64,000 bases of DNA. Source: Myxocyprinus asiaticus. Its lineage: Eukaryota > Chordata > Actinopteri > Cypriniformes > Catostomidae. A program made the translations under genes and the position numbers. The stretch spans positions 9,868,001 to 9,932,000 of the forward strand of contig NC_059382.1 of assembly GCF_019703515.2 (NCBI RefSeq), in the 5' to 3' direction. This document shows positions 1-52,637 of this stretch, one piece after another. Each line of letters opens with the position of its first letter. Position 1 is the first letter of the stretch. Under the pieces are notes generated by a model. That model saw only the letters and a list, made by a program, of their open reading frames with translations. It was not told the DNA's origin and did not search any database.

Positions 1-2
1 TC

Positions 3-716
3 CTGATGGGTCTCCAAGGCGGTTTTACCAAGTTTCCCTGCTATCTTTGCCTTTGGGACAGCAGGAACACCAAGGCACACTACCACAGGCGGGACTGGCC
101 ACAGCAGACTGAGTTCTCTGTGGGGAGGAACAACGTCAAGTGGGAGCCACTGGTGGACCCCCGGAAGGTGCTGATGCCACCACAGCACATCAAATTGGAC
201 CTCATGAAACAATTTGTCAGAGCTCTAGATAAGGAGTCAGCACCCTTCAAGTACCTTCAAGGCTTTTTCCCTAAGCTGTCTGAGGCAAAGGTCAAAGCCG
301 GTGTCTTCGTCGGACCACAGATAAAGAAGATCCTGGAGTGCAGTGAATTCCCCAAGAAGCTCACTAGTAAGGAGAAAGAGGCTTGGAACAGCTTTGTCAC
401 AGTGGTTTGGGGCTTCCTGGGCAATCACAAGGCCGGAAACTATGTGGAGCTGGTTGAGACTCTGGTGAAGAACTACGGCACAATGGGCTATAGGATGTCC
501 CTCAAAGTCCATATCCTTGATCTTGATAAATTCAAGGAGAACATGGGAGCGTACTTGGAGGAGTAAGGCGAGCGCTTTCATCAGGATATACTGGACTTTG
601 AATGCCACTACCAAGGACAGTATAACGAGAACATGATGGCAGACTACATTTGGGGGCTGATTCGTGAAAGTGATTTAGAGTATAATCATAAATCTCGAAA
701 AACTACTCTCTTCTAA
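3..716 (+). pseudogene. Broken mobile-element protein of an unclassified family
   Basis: From position 3 to 566 an open frame encodes a protein segment with a CYLC knuckle followed by an H-x-H-RR-W string (possible zinc site), a KVLMPPQHIKLDLMKQFVRA segment, and MSLKVHILDLDKFKEN. An in-frame TAA at 564-566 stops it. The same frame continues as GERFHQDILDFECHYQGQY to a stop at 714-716, so a Gln codon probably became the stop. I recall this protein as a recurrent, unnamed family in fish and arthropod genomes, consistent with a transposase, but cannot assign a superfamily. The N-terminal part is outside the window. It lies in a pds5b intron, same strand. Confidence 0.6.
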
Positions 717-1881
717 ATCTTTTGTAGTCATTTTTGTATTACTGTAGTATAAATACATGTTAATTTAGATTCGTATGTTGTTTATTTTCTGACTTTATGT
801 GAACTAAAAGACATAAATTTGCCCGTTTTCTCATTGGAAATAGGTAAATTTCAAAATATCACTGTCCTGGTCACAAAAGCAAAGTTTGTGGGGAATAATA
901 GCCATTTTCTATACTTTTGAGGCATAAGCAATAAGGAAATAACACTTACTACCCTTATTTGCTGATTTGGATTATAACGTCCCATAAATACTTACCAGTA
1001 TAAATTGTTCGATCTTTCTATTTTATTTTATTTATTTATGAATAAAATTGGAGTGGCGTGAATCTTAACTAAAGAAGTTTACAGATGTTTAAAGTAAATT
1101 TATTAAAAGTAAAATAGTACTGCCCAAACTTCGGAGTCTGAAGATCATCGCAAAGGCTATTAATCTGCCGTCTGTGAACATGTCACACTGAAGGTTGTAA
1201 GATTGCCGATTTTGCCCTGTGACGAGAGAAATCCTTTAGGATTCCCGTAATTTGTCTCCGACGGCAGAATCATGGCCAAAATCGTACAGTGTGCACCTGC
1301 CTTTATGTACGCATAACACACAAACAATTATTGGTACATTTCTAGTCAGAAATGGCTAAATTAATGACTTGCAGTTCAGTCAAGTGTGCCAGATTAATTT
1401 AGGAACTGCTCTGACTGATTCATAAGTGTTTTTTTGCTCACTAAAAAAAGAACAGGCTCGTAAGAGTCATTTGTTTGGGAATCACACTACATGCTCGAGA
1501 TGTTTTGCGTTGTAGATTTAATAGCAGCACCACTGAGTAGTAGTAGCACATGAACTGCTGTCATTAATGCATTTTATTACTGTGTCCTGTCCACGTCGAT
1601 GGATAAAAGCATCTCCGAGAACAGTTAGCTGAATCGAAAGTCATGGAAATCTTTGGGTTCCATATATTTTTTTTTTTTTAAATGGGACTGGTTCTAAGTT
1701 AGAGAAGGTCCCTCCTGCCTAAAGATGAAGCCACTTTTTAATTTTGGTCTAATACAAACTTCCTCAAACTAATCTCTAATTGATGCTATGATATGAGGTG
1801 GTGGATTTAAAGAGGCGCTGTCTGGTGTGCAGGAGACATTGATGGATGCGAGGGTGTGATGTGCATTTTGGTCTCTCTTAG
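717..1881. other. pds5b intron, nothing recognised
   Basis: AT-rich DNA after the mobile-element pseudogene. A T-run at 1669-1679. No exon, RNA gene or bounded repeat visible. Confidence 0.6.
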
Positions 1882-42700
<40,819 letters not shown>

Positions 42701-43465
42701 GTGCGTTGAGACATATGAAATGCAAGAGCGATTCAAGATTGTCTGTTCTTAAGGGGGAAAAAGTCTGCAAGAGAAGAGTGAATTTATGGAAAGTTTGGAC
42801 TTTTTGGAGCCATGCATCTGCTTCCGCTGTATTTTGCCGTCTTTTCTGCCGTATGATTCTGCCCTGTTGATCCACCAAGACTTGTGGTTCGTTTTTGCAT
42901 TATGTGTGCCGACCATGCGATATTAATCTTATGAGAAAGAAAGTGTAAATAGTTTTTTGGGCTCTCTCTCCCCACCCAAGTTTAGGGCAACTTGTATAGC
43001 TTTTTCCTTCAGCTTTAAATATATTGCACCAGCTGATCTGTTCAAGTAATGGAAAAAAAAATCTGAACAACTTTTAGCAGTACTGTATCTGTCCTGTGTC
43101 TTCTGTATATCATTCTGTACTGTGCTTTCACAAATAACCGTTTTGTAGTTCCCTTTTTTATTTGTTCGTCATTTTATCCTTTCCTTTTTTTTAACCCTTC
43201 TCATTTGTGTAATTCTTGTGTGCATATGGTTGTGCATGTGCAAATGTGCCTCTGCAGATAAAAGAAACACTGGTCTGTTGATGAATTCACATATTTGTTA
43301 CATTTTACAGCCCAGTATTGATTTTATCAGTGTATGAAACGGGGAGAGGATGGTTGTTTTAATATTGGCTGCGTGTTGGGAAACAATAGAAAATGTTTTC
43401 CTCCCCCACCACCCAAATCAGTTTTTCAGTCTGCTGAACCAATAAAATATTCTGTATAAATAACT
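42701..43465 (+). other. pds5b: pds5b 3' UTR (approximate end)
   Basis: Unique-looking sequence without interspersed repeats between the pds5b stop codon and an AATAAA signal at 43441-43446. The right end is set about 20 nt past that signal, by inference; no transcript data were available. Confidence 0.6.
43441..43446 (+). promoter_or_regulatory. pds5b: AATAAA polyadenylation signal of pds5b
   Basis: Canonical hexamer (ccAATAAAatattctg) in AT-rich DNA about 740 nt after the stop codon, just before the first downstream MITE (43644). It is the best candidate for the pds5b 3' end. Confidence 0.6.
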
Positions 43466-43643
43466 TGCGTATTTTCTTGCTTAAAGTTGTTGGCATTCTC
43501 ACTTGTTAATTGGTATGTTTTCTTTTGGGTATTTAATATAATGATATTACATATTTAAAATGTAATTTAATTATAAATTAAATGTATATATTTTTTTTAA
43601 ATATTTAAGTACTCCTGTTCCAATTTAATGTGTAAAAACAACT

Positions 43644-44320
43644 TTTAAAGGAATAGTTCACTCAAAAATGAAAATTCTTTCATCATTTATTCACCCTTAT
43701 ACCATCCCAGAAGTGTATGACTTTCTTCTGTGAAACACAAAAAGACTTAGAAGAATATCTCGGCTCTGTAGGCCCAATGCAACTCAACAGGGTACACACT
43801 TTTAAACTCAAAAAGCACATAAAGGCAGCATAAAAGTAATCCATTCGACTCCAGTGGTTAAATCTGTCTACAGAAGTGATATGACAGGTGTGGGTGAGAA
43901 ATTGATTAATATTTAAGTCCTTTTTCCTATAAATTCTCCCTGACCAGTAGGTTGCGATATGCACAAAGAATGCGAATCTCCAAAAACAAAAGAACTCTTT
44001 GGAGAGAAGAGCGCTTAGGAGGACTATTTGAATGTGGAGATTTATAGTAAAAAAAAAATGACTTGAATGTTGATCCATTTCTGTCGTATCGCTTCATCAG
44101 TGTAACCACTGGATTCGTATGGATGACTTTTATGCTGCCTTTATTTGCTTTTTGGACCTTCTGAGTTCTGGTCACCATTCACTTGCATTAAATGGACCTA
44201 CAGAGCTGAGATATTCTGCAAAAATCTTTGTGTTCAGCAGAAGAAAGTCATACACATCTGGGATGGCATGAGGGTGAGTAAATGAGAGAATTTTCATTTT
44301 TGGGTGAACTATCCCTGAAG
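43644..44320. mobile_element. Palindromic MITE (TTAAAGGAATAGTTCACTC)
   Basis: Left arm tttaaaggaatagttcactc...catttattcaccctt, right arm gggtgagtaaatgag...tttttgggtgaactatccct. The first repeat beyond the pds5b 3' end. Confidence 0.85.
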
Positions 44321-44817
44321 TAAGCCATTTGTAGGTTGACTGTAGTCTGGAGAAGTGTAATATGGACAGTCATGTAAGGTGCTACCTTTGCATAAATAAT
44401 AAGATGTTAAAGATACAGGTAAATATGTAAATCTGCATTTGTAAATTTAGGACCTTCTGATCTGTCCAGGAATCCAAGAAAGGTATGAATAAGAGAAGCT
44501 AAAGAGGGGTATACAACAAAATTTGCAGACATTAAAATGTTGGACATTAAAATGTTCACTGCATGTAAATGTAGAAAGAGCCATTCAAATACTGTACATT
44601 TAGCTTGTTAGGGCGTACAGTACATTTTTTTTTTTCCCAAGCGAAAACACCCTCAATCCATTTTGAGTGTTTTTGGAAAAAACCCGTTGAGGGCTAGATA
44701 TTAGCTATGAATCTCGATCGCTGTTTGAGATTCTAGTGTTTTCAATGTATTAATCATTACTCTGAATCACTGCTCATTTTAAAAGGTAGTGAAAAGCACA
44801 AATTGGTTTAAAATAAC

Positions 44818-44821
<4 letters not shown>

Positions 44822-44850
<29 letters not shown>
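44822..44850. repeat. (AT)n beside the Tc1 left end
   Basis: About 14 AT units directly left of the Tc1 at 44857. A longer (TA)n run (46441-46516) lies on its other side, so the transposon probably entered a TA-rich tract. Confidence 0.95.
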
Positions 44851-44856
<6 letters not shown>

Positions 44857-44858
<2 letters not shown>

Positions 44859-46434
44859 ACAGGTGCATCTCAAATTAGAATGTCATGGAAAAGTTCATTT
44901 ATTTGAGTAATTCAACTCAAATTGTGAAACTCGTGTATTAAATAAATTCAATGCACACAGACTGAAGTAGTTTAAGTCTTTGGTTCTTTTAATTGTGGTG
45001 ATTTTGGCTCACATTTAACAAAAACCCACCAATTCACTATCTCAAAAAATTAGAATACATCATAAGACCAATAAAAAAACATTTTTAGTGAATTGTTGGC
45101 CTTCTGGAAAGTATGTTCATTTACTGTATATGTACTCAATACTTGGTAGGGGCTCCTATTGCTTTAATTACTGCCTCAATTCGGCATGGCATGGAGGTGA
45201 TCAGTTTGTGGCACTGCTGAGGTGGTATGGAAGCCCAGGTTTCTTTGACAGTGGCCTTCAACTCATCTGCATTTTTTGGTCTCTTGTTTCTCATTTTCCT
45301 CTTGACAATACCCCATAGATTCTCTATGGGGTTCAGGTCTGGTGAGTTTGCTGGCCAGTCAAGCACACCAACACCATGGTCATTTAACCAACTTTTGGTG
45401 CTTTTGGCAGTGTGGGCAGGTGCCAAATCCTGCTGGAAAATGAAATCAGCATCTTTAAAAAGCTGGTCAGCAGAAGGAAGCATGAAGTGCTCCAAAATTT
45501 CTTGGTAAATGGGTGCAGTGACTTTGGTTTTCAAAAAACACAATGGACAAACACCAGCAGATGACATTGCACCCCAAATCATCACAGACTGTGGAAACTT
45601 AACACTAGACTTCAAGCAACTTGGGCTATGAGCTTCTCCACCCTTCCTCCAGACTCTAGGACCTTGGTTTCCAAATGAAATACAAAACTTGCTCTCATCT
45701 GAAAAGAGGACTTTGGACCACTGGGCAACAGTCCAGTTCTTCTTCTCCTTAGCCCAGGTAAGATGCCTCTGACGTTGTCTGTGGTTCAGGAGTGGCTTAA
45801 CAAGAGGAATACGACAACTGTAGCCAAATTACTTGACATGTCTGTGTGTGGTGGCTCTTGATGCCTTGACCCCAGCCTCAGTCCATTCCTTGTGAAGTTC
45901 ACCCAAATTCTTGAATCGATTTTGCTGGACAATCATAAGGCTGCGGTTCTCTCGGTTGGTTGTGCATCTTTTTCTTCCACACTTTTTCCTTCCACTCAAC
46001 TTTCTGTTAACATGCTTGGATACAGCACTCTGTGAACAGCCAGCTTCTTTGGCAATGAATGTTTGTGGCTTACCCTCCTTGTGAAGGGTGTCAATGATTG
46101 TCTTCTGGACAACTGTCAGATCAGCAGTCTTCCCCATGATTGTGTAGCCTAGTGAACCAAACTGAGAGACCATTTTGAAGGCTCAGGAAACCTTTGCAGG
46201 TGTTTTGAGTTGATTAGCTGATTGGCATGTCAAAATATTCTAATTTTTTGAGATAGTGAATTGGTGGGTTTTTGTTAAATGTGAGCCAAAATCATCACAA
46301 TTAAAAGAACCAAAGACTTAAACTACTTCAGTCTGTGTGCATTGAATTTATTTAATACACGAGTTTCACAATTTGAGTTGAATTACTGAAATAAATGAAC
46401 TTTTCCACAACATTCTAATTTATTGAGATGCACC

Positions 46435-46440
<6 letters not shown>
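44857..46440 (-). mobile_element. Tc1/mariner element with about 200-bp inverted repeats
   Basis: Ends cacaggtgcatctcaaatta and the inverted ttgagatgcacctgtg. The mirror symmetry extends about 200 bp inward (attcactatctcaaaaaatt at 45034 against aattttttgagatagtgaat at 46241), i.e. long repeats of the IR/DR kind seen in Sleeping Beauty-type elements. It lies in a (TA)n tract. Confidence 0.92.
45136..46137 (-). pseudogene. Tc1 transposase, one premature stop, catalytic triad kept
   Basis: A single frame from ATG 46137 to the stop at 45136-45138 (333 residues) is broken only by TAA at 45829-45831. Seen in order: helix-turn-helix (KEAGCSQSAVSKHVNRKL), GRKKCGRKR hook, VLFSDESKFC (Asp), FIFQQDLAPAHTAKS (Asp) and PANSPDLNPIENLW (Glu). 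This is the best-preserved transposase in the window. Confidence 0.93.

Positions 46441-46516
<76 letters not shown>
46441..46516. repeat. (TA)n microsatellite, about 38 units
   Basis: Uninterrupted TA repeat immediately right of the Tc1 element. Confidence 0.97.
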
Positions 46517-46517
<1 letters not shown>

Positions 46518-46861
46518 TTTTTAAGACATGGGAAAAATGCTTTTGGGTTAGCCATCTGCTGACCAGCAGTTCTGTGGCATTTGCTTCAAAACTGAAAATC
46601 CATTAGGCTGCATTTAACAGATCAACACTGAAACAGCTTTTTAGTACCATTATAAAAGCTTTGTGTGGAGCAGCAATTTGCATACATTTTATACACACCC
46701 ACACTATGGAAGAAAGAACTCCACTTTTCACCAATTGGAACTGAGATCCAAGGCACTAGACAAACAATTCAGTGTTGGTATAAGCAAAGACAAGGGCCAT
46801 TTACACGTCAGTGGTCTTGGAGTGATTTATAGGAAGGAGGAAATAAGAAATACTGTTGACA

Positions 46862-47100
46862 TTTTACAATAAGGTGACGTGTTAATATTAGTTAACAATC
46901 TTGGTTAATTGCAACATATACTAATACTTTAAGTTATATGTGCTAATAGTTAATATACATTATGAACTAACAATGAACAATTATACTTTTGAAAAATAAC
47001 TAAGATTAATAAATACTGTAAATATATATTTTTCATTGTTAGTTAATGATACCTAATGCATTTACTTATATTTACAAATGTAACCGTATTATATATATAT
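46862..47100. repeat. Dispersed AT-rich fish repeat (TTAGTTAAC type)
   Basis: aaggtgacgtgttaatattagttaac, gaactaacaatgaac and gttagttaatgatacctaat are strings I recognise from a repeat abundant in teleosts. Ends are not defined. Confidence 0.45.
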
Positions 47101-47240
47101 AACTTAACGGTGTCTTCACACTTGAGAATCTTGCATAAATAGTTTGTTTCAGTAAAGTTGCTTGCATATAAAGTTGAACTTGTGCAATTAGCACCAACAC
47201 AGACAACTGTAAATAATCAATTTAAACTGAAAATCAGATA

Positions 47241-47860
47241 TTAAAGGGATAGTTCACCCAAAAATGAAAATTCTCTCATCATTTACTCACCCTTATGTCA
47301 TCCCAGATGTGTATGACTTACTTTCTTCTTCTGAACACAAAGATTTTTAGAAGAATATTTCAGCTCTGTTGGTCCTTACAATGCAAGTGAATGGTGACCA
47401 GAACTTTGAAGCTCAGAAAACATCAAGGCAACTTTCAAGTAATCCATATGATAGGTGTAGCTGAGAAACAGATCAATATTTAAGTCCTTTTTTACAATTA
47501 GTGTCCATTTTCATTTTCTTTTCCACATTCTTGTTCTTGTGTTTTTGGTGAGAATTATAGTAAAAATAAGGACTTAATTATTGTTCTGTTCTCACCCACA
47601 CCTATCATATCGCTTCTGAAGTCATGGATTTAACCACTGGAGATTATGGATTACTTTTATACTGCCTTTATGTGCTTTGTGGAGCTTCAAATTTCTGGCC
47701 ACCATCCACTTGCATTGTATTGATCAACAAAGCTGAGATATTTTCCCAAAAAATCTTAGTTTTTGTTCAGCAGAATAAAGAAAGTCAAACACATCAGGGA
47801 TGGCATGAGGGTGATTAAATGATGAGAGAATTTTCATTTTTGGGTGAACTATTGCTTTAA
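47241..47860. mobile_element. Palindromic MITE (TTAAAGGGATAGTTCACCC)
   Basis: Near-consensus arms: left ttaaagggatagttcaccca, right gagagaattttcatttttgg then gtgaactattgctttaa. About 620 bp with accttatgtgctttttgg-like inner segments shared with the other copies. Confidence 0.88.
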
Positions 47861-48039
47861 TGCACTAAATCCTTAACGAAATGTTTAAATCCTCGTTGCT
47901 GGGATGTTTTGCTGATTAACTAAATGATTAACACCCCACTCTTTTGTCATAACCTTAGATAATACGCTCAAGTAAGTCTGAATCATCCTTAGGTAAATGA
48001 AAATCCTGCTCAACCTCTATAATTTGCCAAATGTTTATT

Positions 48040-48911
48040 GTGTCGTGGTCACGTGACTTAGCCGACCAATGGCAGCGTATGTTAGCCCTGTGTTCCCTGC
48101 TCTCGCATTAATTCACTCATCCGTTTTGAAACGTTTGGAAATCAGAATCATTTCAGCGATTCGACTCTTTTGAATGGTTCATGTCAATGAACCGATTCGT
48201 TTAAGTAATAGCTTCAGTGTTCCACAAGCAATTTCAGAAGTTCCTTTTAGTATTTAAATAAACATTGTAGTTACAGCTGTTTATTACTGTTTTCGTTCAG
48301 ATTTTTGAAATTTAAAATAGTGTAAATTGTGTACTCCAGTTCGATGCTCTCCTGATTGTTTGTCTTGTCAGCTTGAAATAATATTATGTTAAAAGTTGCG
48401 TTCTTTATGGTTTCTATGGCCATATTGTTAGCCCTGTTTTGAGTGGTAATTAATACAGGTACGTCAACAAAAAAGTTCGGTTATTTACGAGTGACAACCA
48501 AATTCTATAACCGAACACACACCCTGACATTTCTGGTAACACAGCTGTATTTTCGGTAAACCCCTGCTTTGTGAACGGAACCTCTCGAATAATTTTACTC
48601 CCACACCAAGATTATTGTCAAGCGATTCACAAACGCGCGGCTCGTCTGAATAATATAAAAAGAACCGGTTCGAATGAATGATTCGTTCGCGATTCGGACA
48701 TCGAGTGTTGGGGTCGAATGTAGTGAACATGTATTTATTATCACATCCCCACTGTGCATCCTGAGCCGGTCGGCTGCACACTTTTAATGAGATGGTGTCG
48801 TTGATTCATCGCTGTCTTTTGCTCTTATGTGGCGTGTAATGGCGCGAATTAAAGAAACGGTCTCTCGCCGGATTTAATGCCTCAGCGACTATAATCTTGA
48901 CAGAGGAAAAG
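48040..48911 (+). promoter_or_regulatory. Possible promoter and non-coding first exon of trmt9b
   Basis: At 48052-48077 a CACGTG E-box (gtcacgtgac) lies about 20 bp before a CCAAT box (gaccaatggc), a common vertebrate promoter pairing. The local DNA is richer in CpG than its surroundings. A splice-donor-like GAAAAG|gtaggt lies at 48911/48912. It could mark the end of a 5' UTR exon spliced to 60903. Against this, parts of 48150-48720 (gaaccgattcg, gattcgttcg) resemble dispersed fish repeats. Confidence 0.3.
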
Positions 48912-49834
48912 GTAGGTTTGATACATGGGATGTTTATGTCGCTGGAGCTTGTGTTGCACATAAACACGCTGTAAAACTTTAAGTTTACCCAAATGATTTG
49001 ATTTGCATATATTTCTTTTTAAGTTTACGCGAAGATAAGCATCGCGAGTTCAACAGTGTGTGAAATGCACGTCTATTTGAGTGAGGATTACCTCTCTGAA
49101 CATGCTTTTCTCATGTCTTTTTAAAGTTTAAAGACGTCATGCTGGTTCATCGGGGATCACCCTGCTGTTGTTTCATGTTTCATAGTGCAATGCATAAAAG
49201 TCATGAATAAATGCAACCATGTACTGAGTAATTATAATGTGTATTATTTTCACTTATGCATACTGTATGTTCATTTAATAGTCAGAGTAGGTACACCTAA
49301 AATCAAGCACAATAGTCTGGGATTATATTTTCAGATGTATTTCGAAATGTCTTTGTACTAAAATAGAGAGATTATCTGTATTTGTATTATTATTTCAACA
49401 TGCTTGATTGTATTTTAGGTTTTAATTGCGCTTTAAAATCACTAACAAAAAAGTACCATGGTATTACCATGCTTTTTTGGACATGATACCATAGCAATGC
49501 AATGGTTTTTGAACCTGTGCCATTGTAATACCATGGACCTCTGTGAAGAACCTTGGTGTGCCTTATACAGTGGGATATGAATATGATAATAAAGACCATC
49601 TGATATCATCAATGTAATGTGGTACTGTCGTAGCACTTTTTTGTTAGAGATTCAAATAAAAATGTCAATGTAATTTCAGAAATAGTGAATAGATGGCATT
49701 TATTTGCATACTGTGATTAATATCAGCATCCGCATGGTCATATTATCATACAATTGGCTGGGTATTTTTACTATATCATAAGAAGATGCAATACCTATAT
49801 CTATCCCAAAGCCTTGTAAGAGTAATATTCAGTG

Positions 49835-50334
49835 TTAAAGGGATGGTTCACCCAAAAATGAAAATTGTCTCATCATTTACTCACCCTCTTGCCATCCCAT
49901 CTGTGTACGACTTTATTTCACCTGCAAAACATAACTATAAATCTCCACTTTCACTTTCACTTTAACAATCCTCTTCTTTAGTTTTTTTGGCGATTCACAT
50001 TTTTTCAAGCATATCGCCACCTACTGGCCAAAGGTGGAGATTGTAGTAGAAAAGAACTGAAATATTGATCTGTTTCTCACCCACGCATCATATTGCTTCT
50101 GAAGTCATGGATTTAACCGCTGGAGTATGAATTACTTTTATGCTGTCTTTATGTGCTTTTTGGATCATCAAATTCTGGCCACCGTTCACTTGCATTGTAC
50201 GGACCTACAGAGCTGAGATATCCTAAATGTTTGTTTGTGTTCTGCAGAAGAAAGAAATTCATACACTTCTGGGATGGCATGAGGGTGAGTAACTGATTAG
50301 AGACCTTTCATTTTTGAATGAACTGTTCCTTTAA
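49835..50334. mobile_element. Palindromic MITE (TTAAAGGGATGGTTCACCC)
   Basis: Left arm ttaaagggatggttcaccca, right arm tttttgaatgaactgttcct then ttaa. It is followed by a partial relative at 50335-50510 (tagttctcctttagcc...gaaagtgaatggtgacagag). Confidence 0.85.
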
Positions 50335-52292
50335 AGTTATAGTTCTCCTTTAGCCTACTTAACCTCATGTTGCTCCAAAGCCATATGACACTTGTTCTTA
50401 AGTGGAACATAAAAGGAGATATTAGCCAGGATGTTAGCCTCAGTCACCAATCACTTTCATTGCATCTGTTATCCATGTGATGAAAGTGAATGGTGACAGA
50501 GGCTATTTAAGTCTACTGCATCAGTTAAGGGGATCATGCATAGCTAAGAGCAACAAATCCATCCACTGCGGAGCATAAAAATAAACAATGAAACTCCATA
50601 TAATTTATTCTGTGTTTCCATCAGTATTGGGCCAGACCCTCTTTCGCTGTGTAAGAGAATAGTTGTCTGTGGTGTAGCTTGCTTCTAATTTTAGCTGCCA
50701 CTGTTCAGTATTCTCCCAACATCGTGCTTGCAGCTGCTTATATAATGCCTGTCGAGTTGAGCATTTTAATGAATTGAAGGGACAATCGGATGCAATTAAG
50801 TCTCATCAGCGCTGTTTGTGGCATGGTGATGAGGCCGTAAAACTCATCTCCCATCTTTCTGTCAGCGGGCGTGATCTTAAAATAGTCTCTAATGAGGGAG
50901 TTCTCAACAGCACTGCAACCCAATTGCAGGGTCCTGAGGGAGATGACATAAATGTTTGTGGCACGGTGCCATTTAGAATACAAGGGTCAGACAAAGTCAT
51001 GGAAATGATTTGCCATTTTTGACAAACCAATGTCTTTAAGTGACATCAGTTGACATCTTTCAGAATGAGGTGACATTTAAGGCTGCTGTCAAGTGTTTTT
51101 GATACAGCCCATCCTGGACAACCTGCACCTATAATATTACTTCCTTTGTTGACTAGACTCCCAAAGCCAGACAGCTGCTGCATTCCTAAAATGACTGGCC
51201 AGAGAGTAAGTCATTTTGTGACATAATGGATTCAGAATAGATGTTTTGCTATGTGAATGTAGGCCTTGCAGTTATTAATATTTTGATTCCAAGAAGGCTC
51301 TTATATAATCTATTGTAATCAAAAAGGTGCCACAAGAGTCTCTGATTTCATGAGGACACACACACCAATCATTACGTCAGTGTATTACTGAATAATAATA
51401 GCTAAAGCAAAAAAGTAAAAGAAGAGAAAGCACAATAAACCAGTGAACAGTTTCTCTTTATTATGCACAAACATGATATCAGACCCACTGAAGGATTTCG
51501 TGAAGTTCTTGTATATGTATATGCATTCTCTTTTTAAAATGTTCAGATCGGACAGTTATTTCCCATTATGTCTGCACATAACCTGCGTAGTTTCTAGTGT
51601 TTTAATTGGGCGGCACTCCTCTGCTATGGCACTATGAGCCCAATGTCTGAATGTGTTTGAAGTGGGCAAATGTCAAAACAGTTTGGACCAGGTTACTGCT
51701 GTCTTTAGCATTGTCCCATTTCAAATGGATCGCCCAAAACGCATCTTTTATGGTAACAAAATGTATTCACGAACTTGCGTAGTTTATTTGTGATAACATG
51801 TCAACAAACATGAAAAGAGTGGCTCGTGCCCATTTTTATGTTTATTGCAGAAGAAAAAGAAAATCAAGAAAAACTGAAAATAAGTATGAGAATGACGGGT
51901 ATGAGATGTGGGTTATATATTATTTTTTAATAATTTTTTGTCTCCTGCTATCCAGTACCCTTCTGTCCTCTAGTGCTCTCTCTATATTTCACTGGCTGTG
52001 GCTCATTGTCAGTCTTTCGCTCATCGGGACAGTGCGGACACCTGACAAGACGTCTAGTAATCTAGCTGGTTTGAAATCTGTCGTGGCGTCTGCGACTAGT
52101 CTCGGCATGTCGCAGGAGTGCACACAATACACAACCGTTCGTCGTGGGATCTGAGACATCTCGTCGCAGACCAGTCGCTGACTCAAAACATCAAAGGAGA
52201 TGAGCTTGAGTCGTGTAGTGTACACTAGGCAAGGTGCTGTGAGTGGTTGTAAGGGCGTTGCAAGGTGGTTGGGCTCAAGTCAGAAGGTATTA
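50335..52292. other. Intergenic or trmt9b 5' intron, mostly unrecognised
   Basis: A partial MITE relative at 50335-50510. The segment 50740-51030 is less AT-rich and has no repeat features I recognise. 52010-52240 is CpG-richer (cgtcgtgggatctgagacat) with no gene match. Confidence 0.45.
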
Positions 52293-52440
52293 CTTAAAGG
52301 GATATTCTGTGTTCAATAGAAGCCAAGCTTAGTCGACAGCATTTGTAGCATAATGTTAATAACTGCAAAAATAAATTTTGACTTGTCCCTCCTTTTCTTT
52401 AAAAAAGCAAAAGGTGGGGAAAAGCCTGCCGGCAGTGAAT
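52293..52440. repeat. Single arm of the TTAAAGGAATATTC MITE
   Basis: ttaaagggatattctgtgtt, gtcgacagcatttgtagcat and the Lys-rich aaagcaaaaggtgggg stretch match the left arm at 2841. No matching right arm was found nearby. Confidence 0.6.
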
Positions 52441-52637
52441 GCATTCACTAAACTACATCATACAATCACTGATGGATTATGGAATAACGAGATAAACTTG
52501 CTCTCAAGCAGATATTCCAGAAGGTCAATTGCTTTTGCACAATGGCTTTGTTACACAATCAAAAACCACTAGGTATAGATTTGGGTTATTTGTTTATTCA
52601 GTGTGAAAATGGACTGAAACCTTCATTGTGTTGCAAT

